Assembly: GCA_018398765.1 (NCBI GenBank) | Contig: JAHBMJ010001217.1 | Coordinates: 83,916-147,915, forward strand | DNA: 64,000 bases | From: Chromera velia | Taxonomy: Eukaryota; Sar; Chromeraceae | Direction: 5' to 3' | In this document: piece by piece, positions 46,315-58,000 of the stretch | Numbering within the stretch: the first letter of the stretch is position 1 | Layout of the letters: every line of letters begins with the position of its first letter | The notes under the pieces: model-generated | What the model was told of the DNA's origin: nothing | Seen by the model: the letters and a program-made list of their open reading frames with translations, nothing else | Database searches by the model: none | Position numbers and translations under genes: made by a program

Positions 46315-47790
46315 GAAAACAAGTGGTATGAGCTTTTCGGCTTCTCCAAGCAAAAAGAAGGAGACAACGAGAAGATTTCAGTTGACGAGAAGAAGATAGA
46401 GGCGCTCTGGGAGGGGGCACTCAGACGACTGCCGTACGCCTATCGAGAGACGGCTACCCCCGAGGAGAAGGCTGAGTGGATTTCTCAAATCAAGGACTTC
46501 ATTGGAACGGAAGGGTTTCAAGAAGTCCTCAAAGAAGCGGGGGGTGAGATTGAGGGTATGGACTTGTCCGACGAGGGCATCGCTGCCTTCATTGAGGAAA
46601 GTCGGAAAGACCTTCTCAACTGCACCCAAGCAGAGTTCACTGCAGCTGTCCTGGCAGAGTTGGGTGTCGAGGGATACGATCCCAACAAGGAGCACCCCAT
46701 TTGGGATGCTTGGATTAGAGAAAGCCTCGCTGAGAATTGCACTTTCCTCCCAGCAAAGCCCGACGAGAAGCAAAAGCAAAAGCTCCCTTGCGGTCCGTTC
46801 TCCCTCTCAGAAGCAGCATCGATGGAGAGAATTGAGAGGCCGGACTTGGTGGGAACTCCGTTCTCTGCCACCTGGAAACCGTCGATCGGTGCGGTGGTGG
46901 GTGTGTTGTCTAGTTCTATCACTGTTGACAAAGAGAAGTGGGATTTTGTAGAAGCGAAAAAGATGGGGAAGAGGGTTCCAGCCATGTCGGTGATGGGGCC
47001 TGTGAAGCCATTGCAATTGATGGCATGGAATTGGGACCCCTCCAGGGGTAAGATCGCAAATAAGGATGAAATAGAAACAGAAGATTGGAAGACAATAGAA
47101 GAGCATTTCATTTCTCATTTGAAAGGCCGTTGGATCCCATTTATGTTCGATAACAGTTGGCAGGCAGGTTGGACGAGTTCGATCGTCAAGTATCCGCCTG
47201 GCATCAGAGGAAAGCCGCGCACTGTCTCCCAAGCGGAGGAGACATCGTTCTTCACTGTTATGGCAGAGCATTCAAGTTTCTACGCTGTCCCTAAGGGCAG
47301 GCCGGGGTCCAATCCCGCCCTGATTGCTCTGACGGGAGAGAACGTGGAAGAGGATTTGCTTGATCATATGTCGAAGGAAGGGAAGGAAGAGATACTCAAG
47401 CAGGCGTTGAAGTCGTTTGAGGAGAATGAGAAAGAGTTGGGAAAAGACATTAAAGTTCCATCCATTGACGAGATTGAAGGACTGACCGATAAGCAAAAGG
47501 AAATTTTCAAGGCGGTGGGGTTAGAGGAGGCGGTGCAGGACAAGTTGCGGGAATTCAATGCGAAGGTGTTTGAGAGCGATGAAGACAGAAAGAAGTATGC
47601 GGCTGAAGCAAGGAAGATTATGGACAAAATGTTTGAAGAGAAAAAGAAGAAATTCCTTCGAAAGAGGAGGGCAAAGGAGGAGAAGGCCAGGAAGGTGGAT
47701 GAGAGCTTGAAGAGGAAAGGAATCGAAGTGACAGACGCAGACCTGATCCACTTTATCGAAAAGATTCAAGAAGGCATGCCACAGCAATGA
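44275..47790 (+). CDS. Unknown protein with a signal peptide and plastid-type leader, four exons
   Basis: Exons are 44275-44550, 45149-45318, 45522-45771 and 46315-47790. They join in phase to 723 codons. The ATG has a good context (CACCATGA). The N-terminus MIGLFRTSVLVFLGLPLLSW is a clear signal peptide. It is followed by GFSPTDFSFRSSLESTQRRD, which is Phe-led and Ser/Arg-rich, as in transit peptides of plastids of red-algal origin. Plastid delivery is therefore likely but inferred. The mature part has an alpha/beta-looking segment in exons 2-3 (KPTVCVVYNFGLDHATILKA, CPLYILDGYSYTD). A weak likeness to FIST-type sensor domains was considered but not secured. Exon 4 is about 490 residues, acidic then basic. 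It contains a middle globular part (KPSIGAVVGVLSSS, KPLQLMAWNWDPSRG) and a Lys-rich helical C-terminus (DRKKYAAEARKIMDKMFEEK). No catalytic motif was recognised. Donors are GTCAGT, GTCTGT and GTATGT; all acceptors end in TGCAG. Confidence 0.78.
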
Positions 47791-48890
47791 AGAGAAGAAA
47801 TCCAACGGAATCAACGGTGGTTTCATTTAAGCAACAAGTGAACGAAGCTTTTTTTATCTTCCCGCGTTCTGCAAAAAAAGGAAACATGTGAAGTCCGAGA
47901 AGGAAGGAATGGAAGGACAAAAGAGCGCGGAAGAAGAAAGCATGCAGGTTCTTATTTATTGACCACCTACCGTACCGCCGTCCCCTGTATCGTTCCCTTC
48001 ACAGTCCTCCATCCAGTTCTCCTCTTCCATCTCTTCGATCGCACATCTCCTTTCCCTTCCCTTCCCTTCCATTTCCCCTTTTCGCGCCCTTCTCCTCTTG
48101 CTTCACTCCTCCAGACTGCGTGAGTGAGTGAGCCCCCGATTGAAGGAGAGATAATTTTTTTCATTCCCGTCCCCGCCGACTCTCTTGCTTGCTTCTTTCT
48201 AGCTGCCTCTCTGTTCCCTCTCTCTTTTTGCCTGTGTATCTGTCAGTCTCTGCCATGAAATCTGATAACAGATGTGCACACACGCACACATGAGGAAAGG
48301 GGCCGACCCAGCTGCCTCGAACACCCAGAGGCGCGAATGAGTCCAAAGGAGCGAGTGAAGGAAGACCAGCGAAAAGCAGATCAAGCTGCGAGAACGATGC
48401 GTATCCGGAGATACAATATGAAAAGTCTTTTCAATTATATACTTTTGTCTAGACTTTTATATACATAATGATAATACAGTCAGTGGGACTCAGTGCTAAG
48501 TAATTCTCTCTAGGATTCTCTCTAGAATTCTTTGCTAAAATCGTGTTTTACTAGTAGGCATGGTTTCCAATTAACTTGAATGTATCTTCACAATGATGTA
48601 TCATTATTGTCTAGCTATGTAAAGCTAGATACAGAGTTACGTAAATATGTTTCTGGTATAATTATTTGTAGTTTAAGGTTCAACGTTAATTTACTTTGAA
48701 TTTATGAACTTAAATGAGGTTTAAAAATAAGCTGGAAAACAAGTTTGAAAACGTACATGTTTACTGTCTAAGCTTGTTTGCCAGTATCACTGGCAGTGTG
48801 TTGACTTACCAAACGTTAGACGACAACTCATGGGCCAATGAAGATGGAAATCGAAGATGGCATATGATGATGATGATAAAAATATGTTAA
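47791..48890. other. Intergenic, no supported gene
   Basis: Contains the 3' flank of the 44.3-kb gene and AT-rich sequence. Only short shadow frames are present. Confidence 0.5.
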
Positions 48891-49346
48891 CGCATGCCGG
48901 GGGCGAGTGGGGTGCTTTTTGCCCCCCAAAAGCGGCGCATTTCCACAAAAAACTCGTTCTCATAATTGGTAAGGAGTTAGAAGCTGAAACTTTGTGTAAG
49001 AAGACGTTGTAATGATAGTAAAAGAACTATGGAACAGATTTTTTATATCATTTCTAGAAACATAGGCTGCCATATAAATTTTTTGATTTTGGGGCCATTT
49101 TTTAACGGTTTTCAAGAGTAAAAAAAACGGTATAAAACTCAAAAAAATTGTATGGCAGCCTATGTTTCTAAAAATGATATAAAAAATCTGTTCCATAGTT
49201 CTTTTTCTATCGTTACAACAACTTCTTACACAAAGTTTCAGCTTCTAACTTCTTACCAATTATGAGAACGAGTTTTTTTGCGGAAAAGCGCCGGTCTCCT
49301 ATACAGAAAAGGGGGTAAAAAGCACCCCACTCACCCCTGGCATACG
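48891..49346. repeat. Long palindrome (foldback element), about 456 bp
   Basis: The two arms of about 190 bases are near-perfect inverted copies. The left arm begins CGCATGCCGGGGGCGAGTGG and the right arm ends CCCCTGGCATACG. A shared inner block, TAGAAACATAGGCTGCCATA and its complement, lies next to a short AT-rich loop near 49,100-49,130. No target duplication or coding capacity was seen. It may be a foldback MITE or a hairpin-forming locus. Confidence 0.85.
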
Positions 49347-49860
49347 AAATTACTATTATTCAACTTATCAACAGGAACCTAGCGATGGCTAGCATTTCAT
49401 CATCATCATGCGCCATTGCCATCAGCCACGGCGGCGCGGCTTATGCTAGGCGGCCTCGGCCTTTAGCGTTCGGCAGGTCACAACATGCAAGACAACTAGA
49501 TCGATTGTCAAATGGTGGACTCTGACTTAGTAACTAACTCATCACCTGCAGTTCTTTTCAAATAATTTCAATTTTAAACGCTTCTACTTGAAGTTCTGGC
49601 AGCCTGAGTGGTAGGGCATGCTTACGCATGAGCAACACTGTTTCATCTAATGTTAACTGCTACTGTGACGTGTATACTGGTCGTAGCATGAGTGTGAGCG
49701 AGCGCCTCGTCTCGCTATATTGAATGTGACTGAGCCGGCCCGCATATAAGTCTTTCCGGGGCCATGATTGAAATTAAGTGAGCGCGTGCGGTGTTGCATA
49801 GCGTTTAGCCACATGAAACAACAGTCGCGTTTCTGTTGCATGAAGAAATAGAATCAGACT
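49347..49860. other. Intergenic with dispersed repeat
   Basis: The stretch 49,467-49,650 resembles 27,081-27,280. CG-rich GGCGGCGCGGC-type patches are present. No gene is seen. Confidence 0.45.
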
Positions 49861-49865
49861 GACAG

Positions 49866-50091
49866 TGTAGCATTGTGGAGGTTAGAGTATGACTATGACA
49901 AGCATTTGTATCAGGACTGCGTCTACGGTGGGCGCGGCATCAAGCGCACCATACAGCATGCATGCAGAATTAATGGTGCTTGCATGCAGTCAATAGCAAG
50001 TCATCTGTTGTTTAGCTTGAACCCAAGAGATTGCAGTAGTGACTTTGTGTGAGAGAACTTTAATCTTATGAGCCCCGTACGCTACCCGACG
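49866..50091 (+). repeat. 5' LTR of the non-autonomous element
   Basis: It starts TGTAGCATTGTGGAGG and ends CGCTACCCGACG. Contains TGCATGCA-type sequence at about 49,958-49,966. Confidence 0.85.
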
Positions 50092-50103
50092 TGGTAGCAG
50101 AGC
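50092..50103 (+). other. Primer-binding site
   Basis: TGGTAGCAGAGC abuts the 5' LTR. Its first eleven bases are complementary to the 3' end common to many initiator-methionine tRNAs. Confidence 0.7.
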
Positions 50104-51686
50104 AGAGTTCGACCACGGACTGCTGCTCTTCTATTGAATCTTGATACGAGACGACTCTCTGTATCGATCAAACAACAGTTGTCAGCCTATCTTCTGCACC
50201 AAAGAGAATTCTTTTGTGTGCGCAGATTGTGAGCCTTGGAAGTTCTTATGCTTCAGAAAAATGGTAGGACAGAAAGGGAAAGGGGCCGAAAGATTGGCGG
50301 CAGTTGCCTCTGTGATCGACATTACCGACAAACTTCGCAATGTCTCAGTCGGTGCGGTCAAGGAGAAGGGCGACGCTGTTGATGTGGATCTCTCAGAGCT
50401 TGCAGAAGAGTTGAGACCCTGGCTGCTCTCTGCTACGATGCCTTGCACAGAGGGAGAGAAGCCTGAGAAGAGAGAGAGAGAGCCGCAAGAGGCAGAAGCG
50501 AAGGGAAAAAAGAAAAGAAAAGCAAGAAGAGCCCCCCAATTCTCCGTAAAGCAATGGTTGCAGCATCCCGCCGCTGCCCAGCTCGATGACAGTTCTGAAG
50601 AAGTCTTTGAGGAGAGGGGAAGAGAAGAGAAAGAGTCGCAGCCTGTTCTGCCTGCAGGTTTGCCTACGGGTGCATTTCCAGAGGTGGAGCCAAAGACGTC
50701 GTTTGACTTCAGTTCCGGCTCCCCGATGATGGCTTTGGCCGGAGGGGATGGACAAATTACAACAACAGCAGCAGAAGGTCCATATCCCATAATGATTGGA
50801 CACATCCAGCTGAAGAGAAAAGGAAAAGCAGAGAGGATGAGGGAGAAGAAGAGAAGGAAAAGGGAAACAAAGAGTGAGAAGAGACACCAGGCTGAGCTTC
50901 ATTCGATTAGACAGGAGCGTATTCGGTCGGGGATTTTGTTTGAGCACCCAGGGTGGCTGCGCAAGGAGACGAGGGGTTTCGGCAACCAAGTCATGCCAAG
51001 AGTGGACCCATTCCAGTTCCGCTCTGTTCGGCAATCCGATCAGCATGTCGCTCCTCGAGGTGGGGAAGACCCAGAGAGAACAGCAGTCCTCGAAGGGAGG
51101 AGAAGGAGAAAAGAAGCACGAAGGGAAAGAAAGAGGAGTGCGGAGTGGAGAGCAGTAAGAAGAGTTGCCGAGGGGATGGGTGTCACTGAGCAGCTCCGCG
51201 ATGCGCCTGCCAACTTCAGTCCCGAACAGGTGCAGGTGGGAGAGGATCGCGCGATTGAAAGTGAAACATCACGTCCTGTGTCGTTAGCCTGTCTCTCTGT
51301 GCAACGAGACAGCGACGCAGTGGGAAGAGAGAGAAGACAAATCTATCCTAAACGGTCTCCAACATCAAAACGGTCTCCAAAATTACCATATCTATCAAAC
51401 ATTTCTAGGTACTAAACAATGATTAAAAACTTAAAACAAAGAGTTTTAAACGGTTTGAGAGTGCAATTAAGTGTTTTTTAAATTCTAGTTAGTAAGAGAA
51501 TTATATAAAAATTTGATTTATGATAACTATATATATATTTAAATTTGAATGTATGATTTTAAGTTTTTAACTCTTTAAAATATTTTCTTTATAATGAATC
51601 TTAAGGTTTTAATAGAAAGATTGAAAACATATAAAACATAGTGTAGAGCTTTTACAAGTATCACAATTGATGTTATTAATATGTTG

Positions 51687-51687
<1 letters not shown>

Positions 51688-51732
<45 letters not shown>

Positions 51733-51733
51733 C
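51688..51733. repeat. (AT)n tract inside the DNA element
   Basis: About 22 AT units with one interruption. Confidence 0.9.
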
Positions 51734-51885
51734 TGTGTACTAGACTGTCTGAATACAAATCATGAGCAGAACGCTCATAATTTAATGCCGCCGAAACAAT
51801 GATCAACATTTTTATATTGGCTTTCAGTGTACGTAACCTGTCAGTAAAGATCTGTATGCATATGGATCTGCCAGTGCGCACAGAC

Positions 51886-51909
51886 ATATACACACATACA
51901 CACACACTC

Positions 51910-51952
<43 letters not shown>
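51886..51952. repeat. (CA)n tract inside the DNA element
   Basis: CACATA and (CA)n units. Confidence 0.9.
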
Positions 51953-54341
51953 AGGGGAACGGGCCGGGGGGAAAGGGGAAAAGGGAGGATTATAAGCCGG
52001 GGAGGATTATAGGCCGCGGCACAGACGCACGTACGTACGGCGCGGCACTGTATGCCATGCGTGGCATGCACGCAGACCCGCCGGCCTGGCCTGCCACTAT
52101 GCTACAACACTTCCAACCTTCACTCTCATACACTCTGAGCTCTAATTTAAAACCTTTAAAAACAACAAAAGAATCGCTAAAGATACACTTAAACGATTTT
52201 AAATATGTTTAAACTAGTTTAAACTGTTTGTATATTTAAAAAAATTTTGGAGTTGGAATTAGTGTTGGAGTCGGTCTAGTCCCGTTTTCACATGGACTCA
52301 CGGAACTGCAGACTCACCGGAAGAATGGTGAAAGCAACCCCAGCTCCTCAGCAAAGCCGCCTTAATTCCAGTGCTCCCTGCCGCCGCCTTAATTGCATGC
52401 ATGACAAGCGCGTGCGTTGACGCACGAAACACGCACGCCGCGTGGTCAAATACAATATATTTTTTTCTCTCACTAAACCCAATTAATTTAAAAACAGGAA
52501 ATCGTACTGTTTGATCGTTTAAAACTCTTTGTTTTAAGCTTTTAAATATTGTTTACTGCCTAAAAAAGCTTGAGATGTATGGTTGTTTTGGAGACCGTTT
52601 TACTGTTGGAGACCGTTCGGGATAGATTTGTCTTAGAGGAGTGGGATGTTGTCAACTGAATCCATCCTAAGTCAAGTGTAGTTCGACGATGACAATCTCT
52701 GTTACCCCGGGCTAGAAATGGTGCAAAGAAGTGAGAAAGAGAGGAACGTTGTGAAAGAGATTGGGGTAGGAGAAGGAGGAGTGGAGAAGAAAGGTGGAAT
52801 GTCGAAGCCTGCCGAGTTGACGTTCAGTCACAGGAGGTGGGCGGAGACCATGAATGGAAGGAAGTGAAAGAACAGAAAGTGAAAGAATCGGTGGCAGTCA
52901 AAGGTGATGGAGGCAAAAGGCGGGAACTTAGGCCCAAGCCAACAAAGAAACAAAAAATGAAACAGGAGAAAGAGAAGGCTCGTGCAGAGAAACTCGAGGC
53001 CAAAAGTCTCAGACGAAAGCATAAGATGATGCCAATGCATTCTTCCCGGCAGGTGTTCACGCTGCTGCCTCAGAAGGGAGACAGCGAAGCAGTACTGCTT
53101 TACAAAGAAAAGAAGAAGGAGTATTGGAAAGAGGTTGGTCGACTGGTATGAGCGGGTATTCCGGAAATGATTCAAGACCTCCCAGTGCCAGTGAAGCCTG
53201 CAGAAATGGAGAATTAAGGCTTCATGATCGTTTGAGCCCTGGCTTTGTCGTGTGCTCGTTTGCTTTGGTTTGTCCGTCTACATTTTACTTCGCCTCGTTA
53301 TAACGTATCTGGTTCGTTTTCTTTGCCTGCTCTTACCGGTGTAAGGAACATTACCTGTTGTCTTCTTTGATTGAGCCATCGGTTTCTGTTGAAAGAGCAT
53401 TAATGGAAAGGGAGACCTCACACTCGCGTTTGGCTTGCAGTTCATTTCTGTTTCCTTCGTCCGCTTGATCGTTTGGTGATCAATCTGTCAGCGTGTCTAT
53501 CAGATTCTGTCGGCACCTGATCTTACGTTGTTTGCCCAGAGTTTTTTTACCCGTCATGCGTGTCTTGGCACTAGGTCTTTTGTGTGCTTAGACCATGGGG
53601 ACGCGGTCAGGAGGGAGGGGGCACGTGGGTTCATATGGGTGTGAGTGGTTCTCAGAGAGAGAAGAAGCATATGGCAAGAGGAGAGAAAGAGGTGTGGATG
53701 GAAAGAAAGATGAAAGGGAATCAAGACGAGAAGCTGTTATAGTAATGAAAAGAAACAAACTGCAAAGAAAGGCGAGACAACAAAGGAGCGATGAGAGAAT
53801 TTGGATGGTTATGTCAACCATGTGTGTGTTTCACGCTGGGCTGGCTGTCAGAACAATCATTCGCATCGATAATCGAATTCACGATCTTTGTCTTCGAGAA
53901 GAAAGACTGACCTCGATGCCCTTTTACATAAATGCTAACGGAAGAAGATACTTCAACATGAAAGGAACAAAGAAAAGAGAAAGACAGACAACTCTTTACT
54001 GTCAGCGCAGTATGATTGCGAGAAGAAGGCTGACACTCAGATCGATCGGAGAAGAGAGAGGACGAGAGTTGAAGTTAGGCAGAGGTGACTGGGTTGGTTG
54101 TGGACAAACCAATCATACAATCCGCACATCTCCTGCACTGCTGAACTACAGGCTCGAGTCTTGTGAGCGATTCTCAACTTTGCCCTTCATGTAACAGAAG
54201 AGACCCCGCCTTGAGTTAACGGTTGTGAGCTTAATCAATAGCCAACGCGATCCTTTGACTCTGTTCTGCTTAGCACTGTGTATGGCATGACTGCCCCATG
54301 CGATTTAAGTGGCAGGGACGCCACTCTGGAGGGAGGGGGCA

Positions 54342-54567
54342 CGTAGCATTGTGGAGGTTAAAGTGTGACTATGACAAGCATTCGTGTCAGGACTGCGTCT
54401 ACGGTGGGCGCGGCATCAAGCGCACCATACAGCATGCATGCAGAATTAATGGTGCTCGCATGCAGTCAATAGCAAGTCATCTGTTGTTTAGCTTGAACCC
54501 AAGAGATTGCAGTAGTGACTTTGTATGATAGAACTTTAATCTTATGAGCCCCGTACGCTACCCGACG
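54342..54567 (+). repeat. 3' LTR of the non-autonomous element
   Basis: It starts CGTAGCATTGTGGAGG after a purine tract and ends CGCTACCCGACG. The target duplication GACAG follows. Confidence 0.85.
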
Positions 54568-54732
54568 GACAGACACAGAGTGACCGAGGGAATAACAACG
54601 AACGTTTAGCTTGACAAACCCGGACAGACCTTCCTGTCTGAATCTGTGAAGCATCCAGTAAACACGTTACAGCTACCCCATAACGTCATCTTCTTCCCTG
54701 CTTGTACTTTTGGAGGATTTCCTTCACCTGAC

Positions 54733-55052
54733 CATCAGATTTCCTCCTAGACTAAGAACGTAGTCTAGTTGGAGACTTATCGTACCTTACCTCCTTAAGT
54801 CTGTCAGTCAGAGTTCACTTCCAAGGACTCTATTCAAGCGATACAGATGGACAAAGACTGTACGGCATGCTTCTATTTATTTCTGTATTGTAAGTCTATT
54901 ATTTCTTTCTCTGTATTGTCAGTCTGTCACTTAATTCTCTTAGTACACTTAATTAATGCCGGCCGGGCTTAGTATTGCGAAGTTAGTTTCCCAGTCCCAG
55001 TTCTAGCAAGTTTGATGGGTGATCAAGTCGCCGTACATCCCACAACGTAACG
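54733..55052 (-). repeat. 3' LTR of the chromovirus (left on the plus strand)
   Basis: Matches the right LTR along all 320 bp. On the minus strand it reads from CGTTACGTTGTGG to AAATCTGATG. Confidence 0.88.
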
Positions 55053-58000
55053 TGCCCTCTCCCCCCTCCATAGCCTGTGCGCCTCACTTAGGCCGAAGCA
55101 TAGAAATTTGCAATCGCTTGTTTTGCATTCTTCAATGACGACAGGGGCTCCCATGATGCGTCTTCTAATAGGTATCCCCTCCAAAGAACCTTGTACTGCT
55201 TGGCCTTGCCCCTCCCTCGGACTGCAAGGATTTTCTCGACTTCATACTCCTCCTCGGCCCAAGCGGGCATGCGGACAGATGGGGGGCGAGTCTCCCCACT
55301 CGGCTGACGGTAAGGCTTGCACAACGATGTGTGAATGATAGGGTATTTCCTGCTCCCAGCAAGCAAAACAACCTCCAGATTGTCTCGAGGCAGAACGGTC
55401 TCAACTTCGAATGGACCAAACCAAACTGAATCAAGCTTCCTGGCATATTCCTCTCCCTTCCCCACAGGACGTGGCCACCACGTACGGTGCACCAGGACGT
55501 AATCTCCTACTTGGATGTTTTCGGTGGGACGCCAACGGCGATTGGCGTTTCGGGTCATGACTTGTTGGGCTGAGCGGAGTGAATCTCTCGCTGCAGCGAT
55601 CATCTGGCTGTGCTCCTCCAGAAATTCCTTTGCGTTGAAAGAAGGTTCGACTGAGACTGGGAGATTGAGAGCAGGAGGGATGAGCGGGGACTTCCCACCA
55701 TCGAGAGCGAGGGGCGCAAAACCAGTCCCCTCATGGACAGAGGAGTTGTATGCAAACTCCACATCATATAGAAATTCAGACCACCGGGAGTGCTTCGTGT
55801 CTACCAGACACCGCAAAGCCTCCTCGAGGGTGTGATTCATCCTCTCTGCGGCAGCCGCTGTGTCGTGGTGCGATGCAGTCGCGAAATCGACTTCTGAACC
55901 ACTGGAGGCGTGGAGGGTCTGCCAAAAGCGGGCGACAAAACGGGGGTCACGGTCGCAGACAATATAACGCTGGAAGCCCTTCTTACACGAAACGTGCTGG
56001 CAGTAGATCCGCGCGGTCTCCTCTGCTCCTGCTGTGCTGTGAGTGGGAATCAAGACGACTGCTTTAATGAGCCGGCAAAGCACCACAAGAATCGCATCAA
56101 ACCCCTCATCACCGGAAGGCGGCAAGTTAGTAAAGCGGTCAATGCAAGTCGACTCCTAAGGGCGTGAAGGGATAGGGAGGGGCTGCAGAAGCCCGGGGCG
56201 GGCCGCAGTGGGACCCTTGCTTCTCATGCGCGAACAAAAGAAGCGACTGACCTCCACATCTTGGGCCAGTAGTACAATGACGCCACCTTCCGATAGGTCT
56301 TCCCCATCCCAAAGTGAGCAGCGTGCGGAGGGGAGTGCACCCCAGCCATCACAGTTCCCTGCTGAGATCTAGGGACACAGAGACGATTCCCTTCAAAATA
56401 CAGGAGACCGGCACGAAGCGACATGCCTCGCAAACGAAGGGCAAAATCAGGGGTGGGGGCGGGTGGGTGCTGCTGTGACAGATGCTGAACGACAGGGTGG
56501 AAGAAGGGATCGGCTGAGTATCCCCTCCTGCAGGCATCAAGGAATGCCTGTGACTATGTGGCAGAGACCGCCAAACTCTGTAACTCCATCCCCACCCGAG
56601 ACTGCTGCCCATCTCCCTCCCTAACTGGAGTCTGGCTCTTCTCAATCTCAGGAACCAAATCGGGCAGATCAGCGTACTCTGCCCCCAAAGACCCAACGGG
56701 CTGGACAGACACCGGGACAGCCTCCGGCAGGGGCCTGGGATGCACAGGCAGATGCTGAGCGCGACCCATGCGAGAAACCTCGGCGGAAGACGGCATGAGC
56801 TGCTGTGCAGCGGGAGGGTTTCGGGAAAGGGCGTCTGCCACAATGTTTGCTCTCCCTGGGATATACTTTGGAGTGATGCCGAGCTCCTGCATGAACTCAA
56901 TCCAGCGTCGGACTCGCAGGGAGCAAAATTCGAACAATCGGTGGCTAAAATTTGTGAGGCTCTGGTGATCGGTCCATATTTTGGAATCTGAAGATAGGAA
57001 GTGTCTCCACACCTTTGCAAAATGCACAATCGCGAGAAATTCTAACTCTTGGACGGGGTACTTGGCTTCCGTAGATGTCAGACGGTGGGAGCCAAAAGCG
57101 AGGGGGCAGTACCTCCCGGTTGCACAGTCCTTCTGGAGGGCGACAGCCCCAATGGCTCCTGCAGACTGCGATGCGTCGGGCACCAGAATGACTGGCTTGC
57201 TGGGATTGGGGAGGGCAAAGATGGCATGCTCCTGTACTGCCTTCTTTAGCTCAGCAAACGCACGCGACTGTGCAGTCTTCCATTCGAAGGGGACGTTCCC
57301 TTGGAGGAGGAATGTGAGAGGCCCCGCAAGAAACGAGAACCTCGGGACAAACCGGCGGAACCAATTGGCCAGTCCCAGAAACTGGCGCAGGGAAGTGCGG
57401 TCTATGGGTTGTGCGAACTCAGTGAGCCCTTGCATTTTCTCATGGCTTGGTCTGACCCCCTTCTCATCAACCACCAACCCCAAAAATTTCACCTCTGTCC
57501 GAAGCCATGCGCATTTAGAGACCTTGACGTAGAGCTGCAGTTCCCTCAAAAGGGAAAAGACTTGGTTGATGTGCTCGATATGCTCCTCTGGAGTGCGGCT
57601 GAAAACAAGAACATCATCAATAAACACAACAACACACTTGTCAAGGAGTGGTCTGAGCACATCCGTGATGAGACGCATACTAATCGAAGGTGTGTTACAC
57701 AAACCAAACGACATCACCAGCCATTCAAAACTGCCGTACCTTGTGACGAATGCCGTCTTCTCCTCGTCTCCCTCCCTGATCCTTGTCTGATGGAAGTATT
57801 GCCGTAAGTCCAGAGACGAGAAAAATTTCGCGCCGTGGAGGCGACTCAGCAGCTCCTCTGGGTGAGGAATGGGGAATTTGTCGCGGACTGTGATCTTGTT
57901 GAGTCTCGTGAAGTCAATGCACATCCGTTGTATCCCGTCTGCCTTCTGCACAAATAGGACTGGCGCAGCGTATGGACTTGTCGAAGGGCGGATGTGCCCT

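Larger units (their letters stand above)
51334..52634. mobile_element. DNA-transposon-like element with about 125-bp inverted repeats, 1.3 kb
   Basis: Both ends begin AAGACAAATCTATCC and continue as inverted copies at about 80 percent identity, including two spaced GGTCTCC blocks and TTAAAACAAAGAGTTTTAAA. A 4-bp AGAG flanks each end, a possible short target duplication. The interior has (AT)n, (CA)n and a CG-rich patch, with no transposase. It interrupts the gag-like region of the surrounding LTR element, so it is the younger insertion. Superfamily is undetermined. Confidence 0.75.
49866..54567 (+). mobile_element. LTR retroelement without recognisable polymerase (non-autonomous)
   Basis: Identical-length LTRs of 226 bp (49,866-50,091 and 54,342-54,567) are flanked by the target duplication GACAG (49,861-49,865 and 54,568-54,572). 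Directly after the 5' LTR is TGGTAGCAGAGC, which fits a primer-binding site for initiator-methionine tRNA. Just before the 3' LTR is the purine tract GGAGGGAGGGGG. The interior encodes a basic gag-like region at about 50.1-51.3 kb and further Lys/Arg-rich segments at about 52.8-53.1 and 53.6-54.2 kb. No protease, reverse transcriptase or integrase was recognised. The LTRs differ at about 8 of 226 sites (about 3.5 percent), so the insertion is fairly young. Another element has inserted into it, so it is broken as a unit. Confidence 0.8.
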
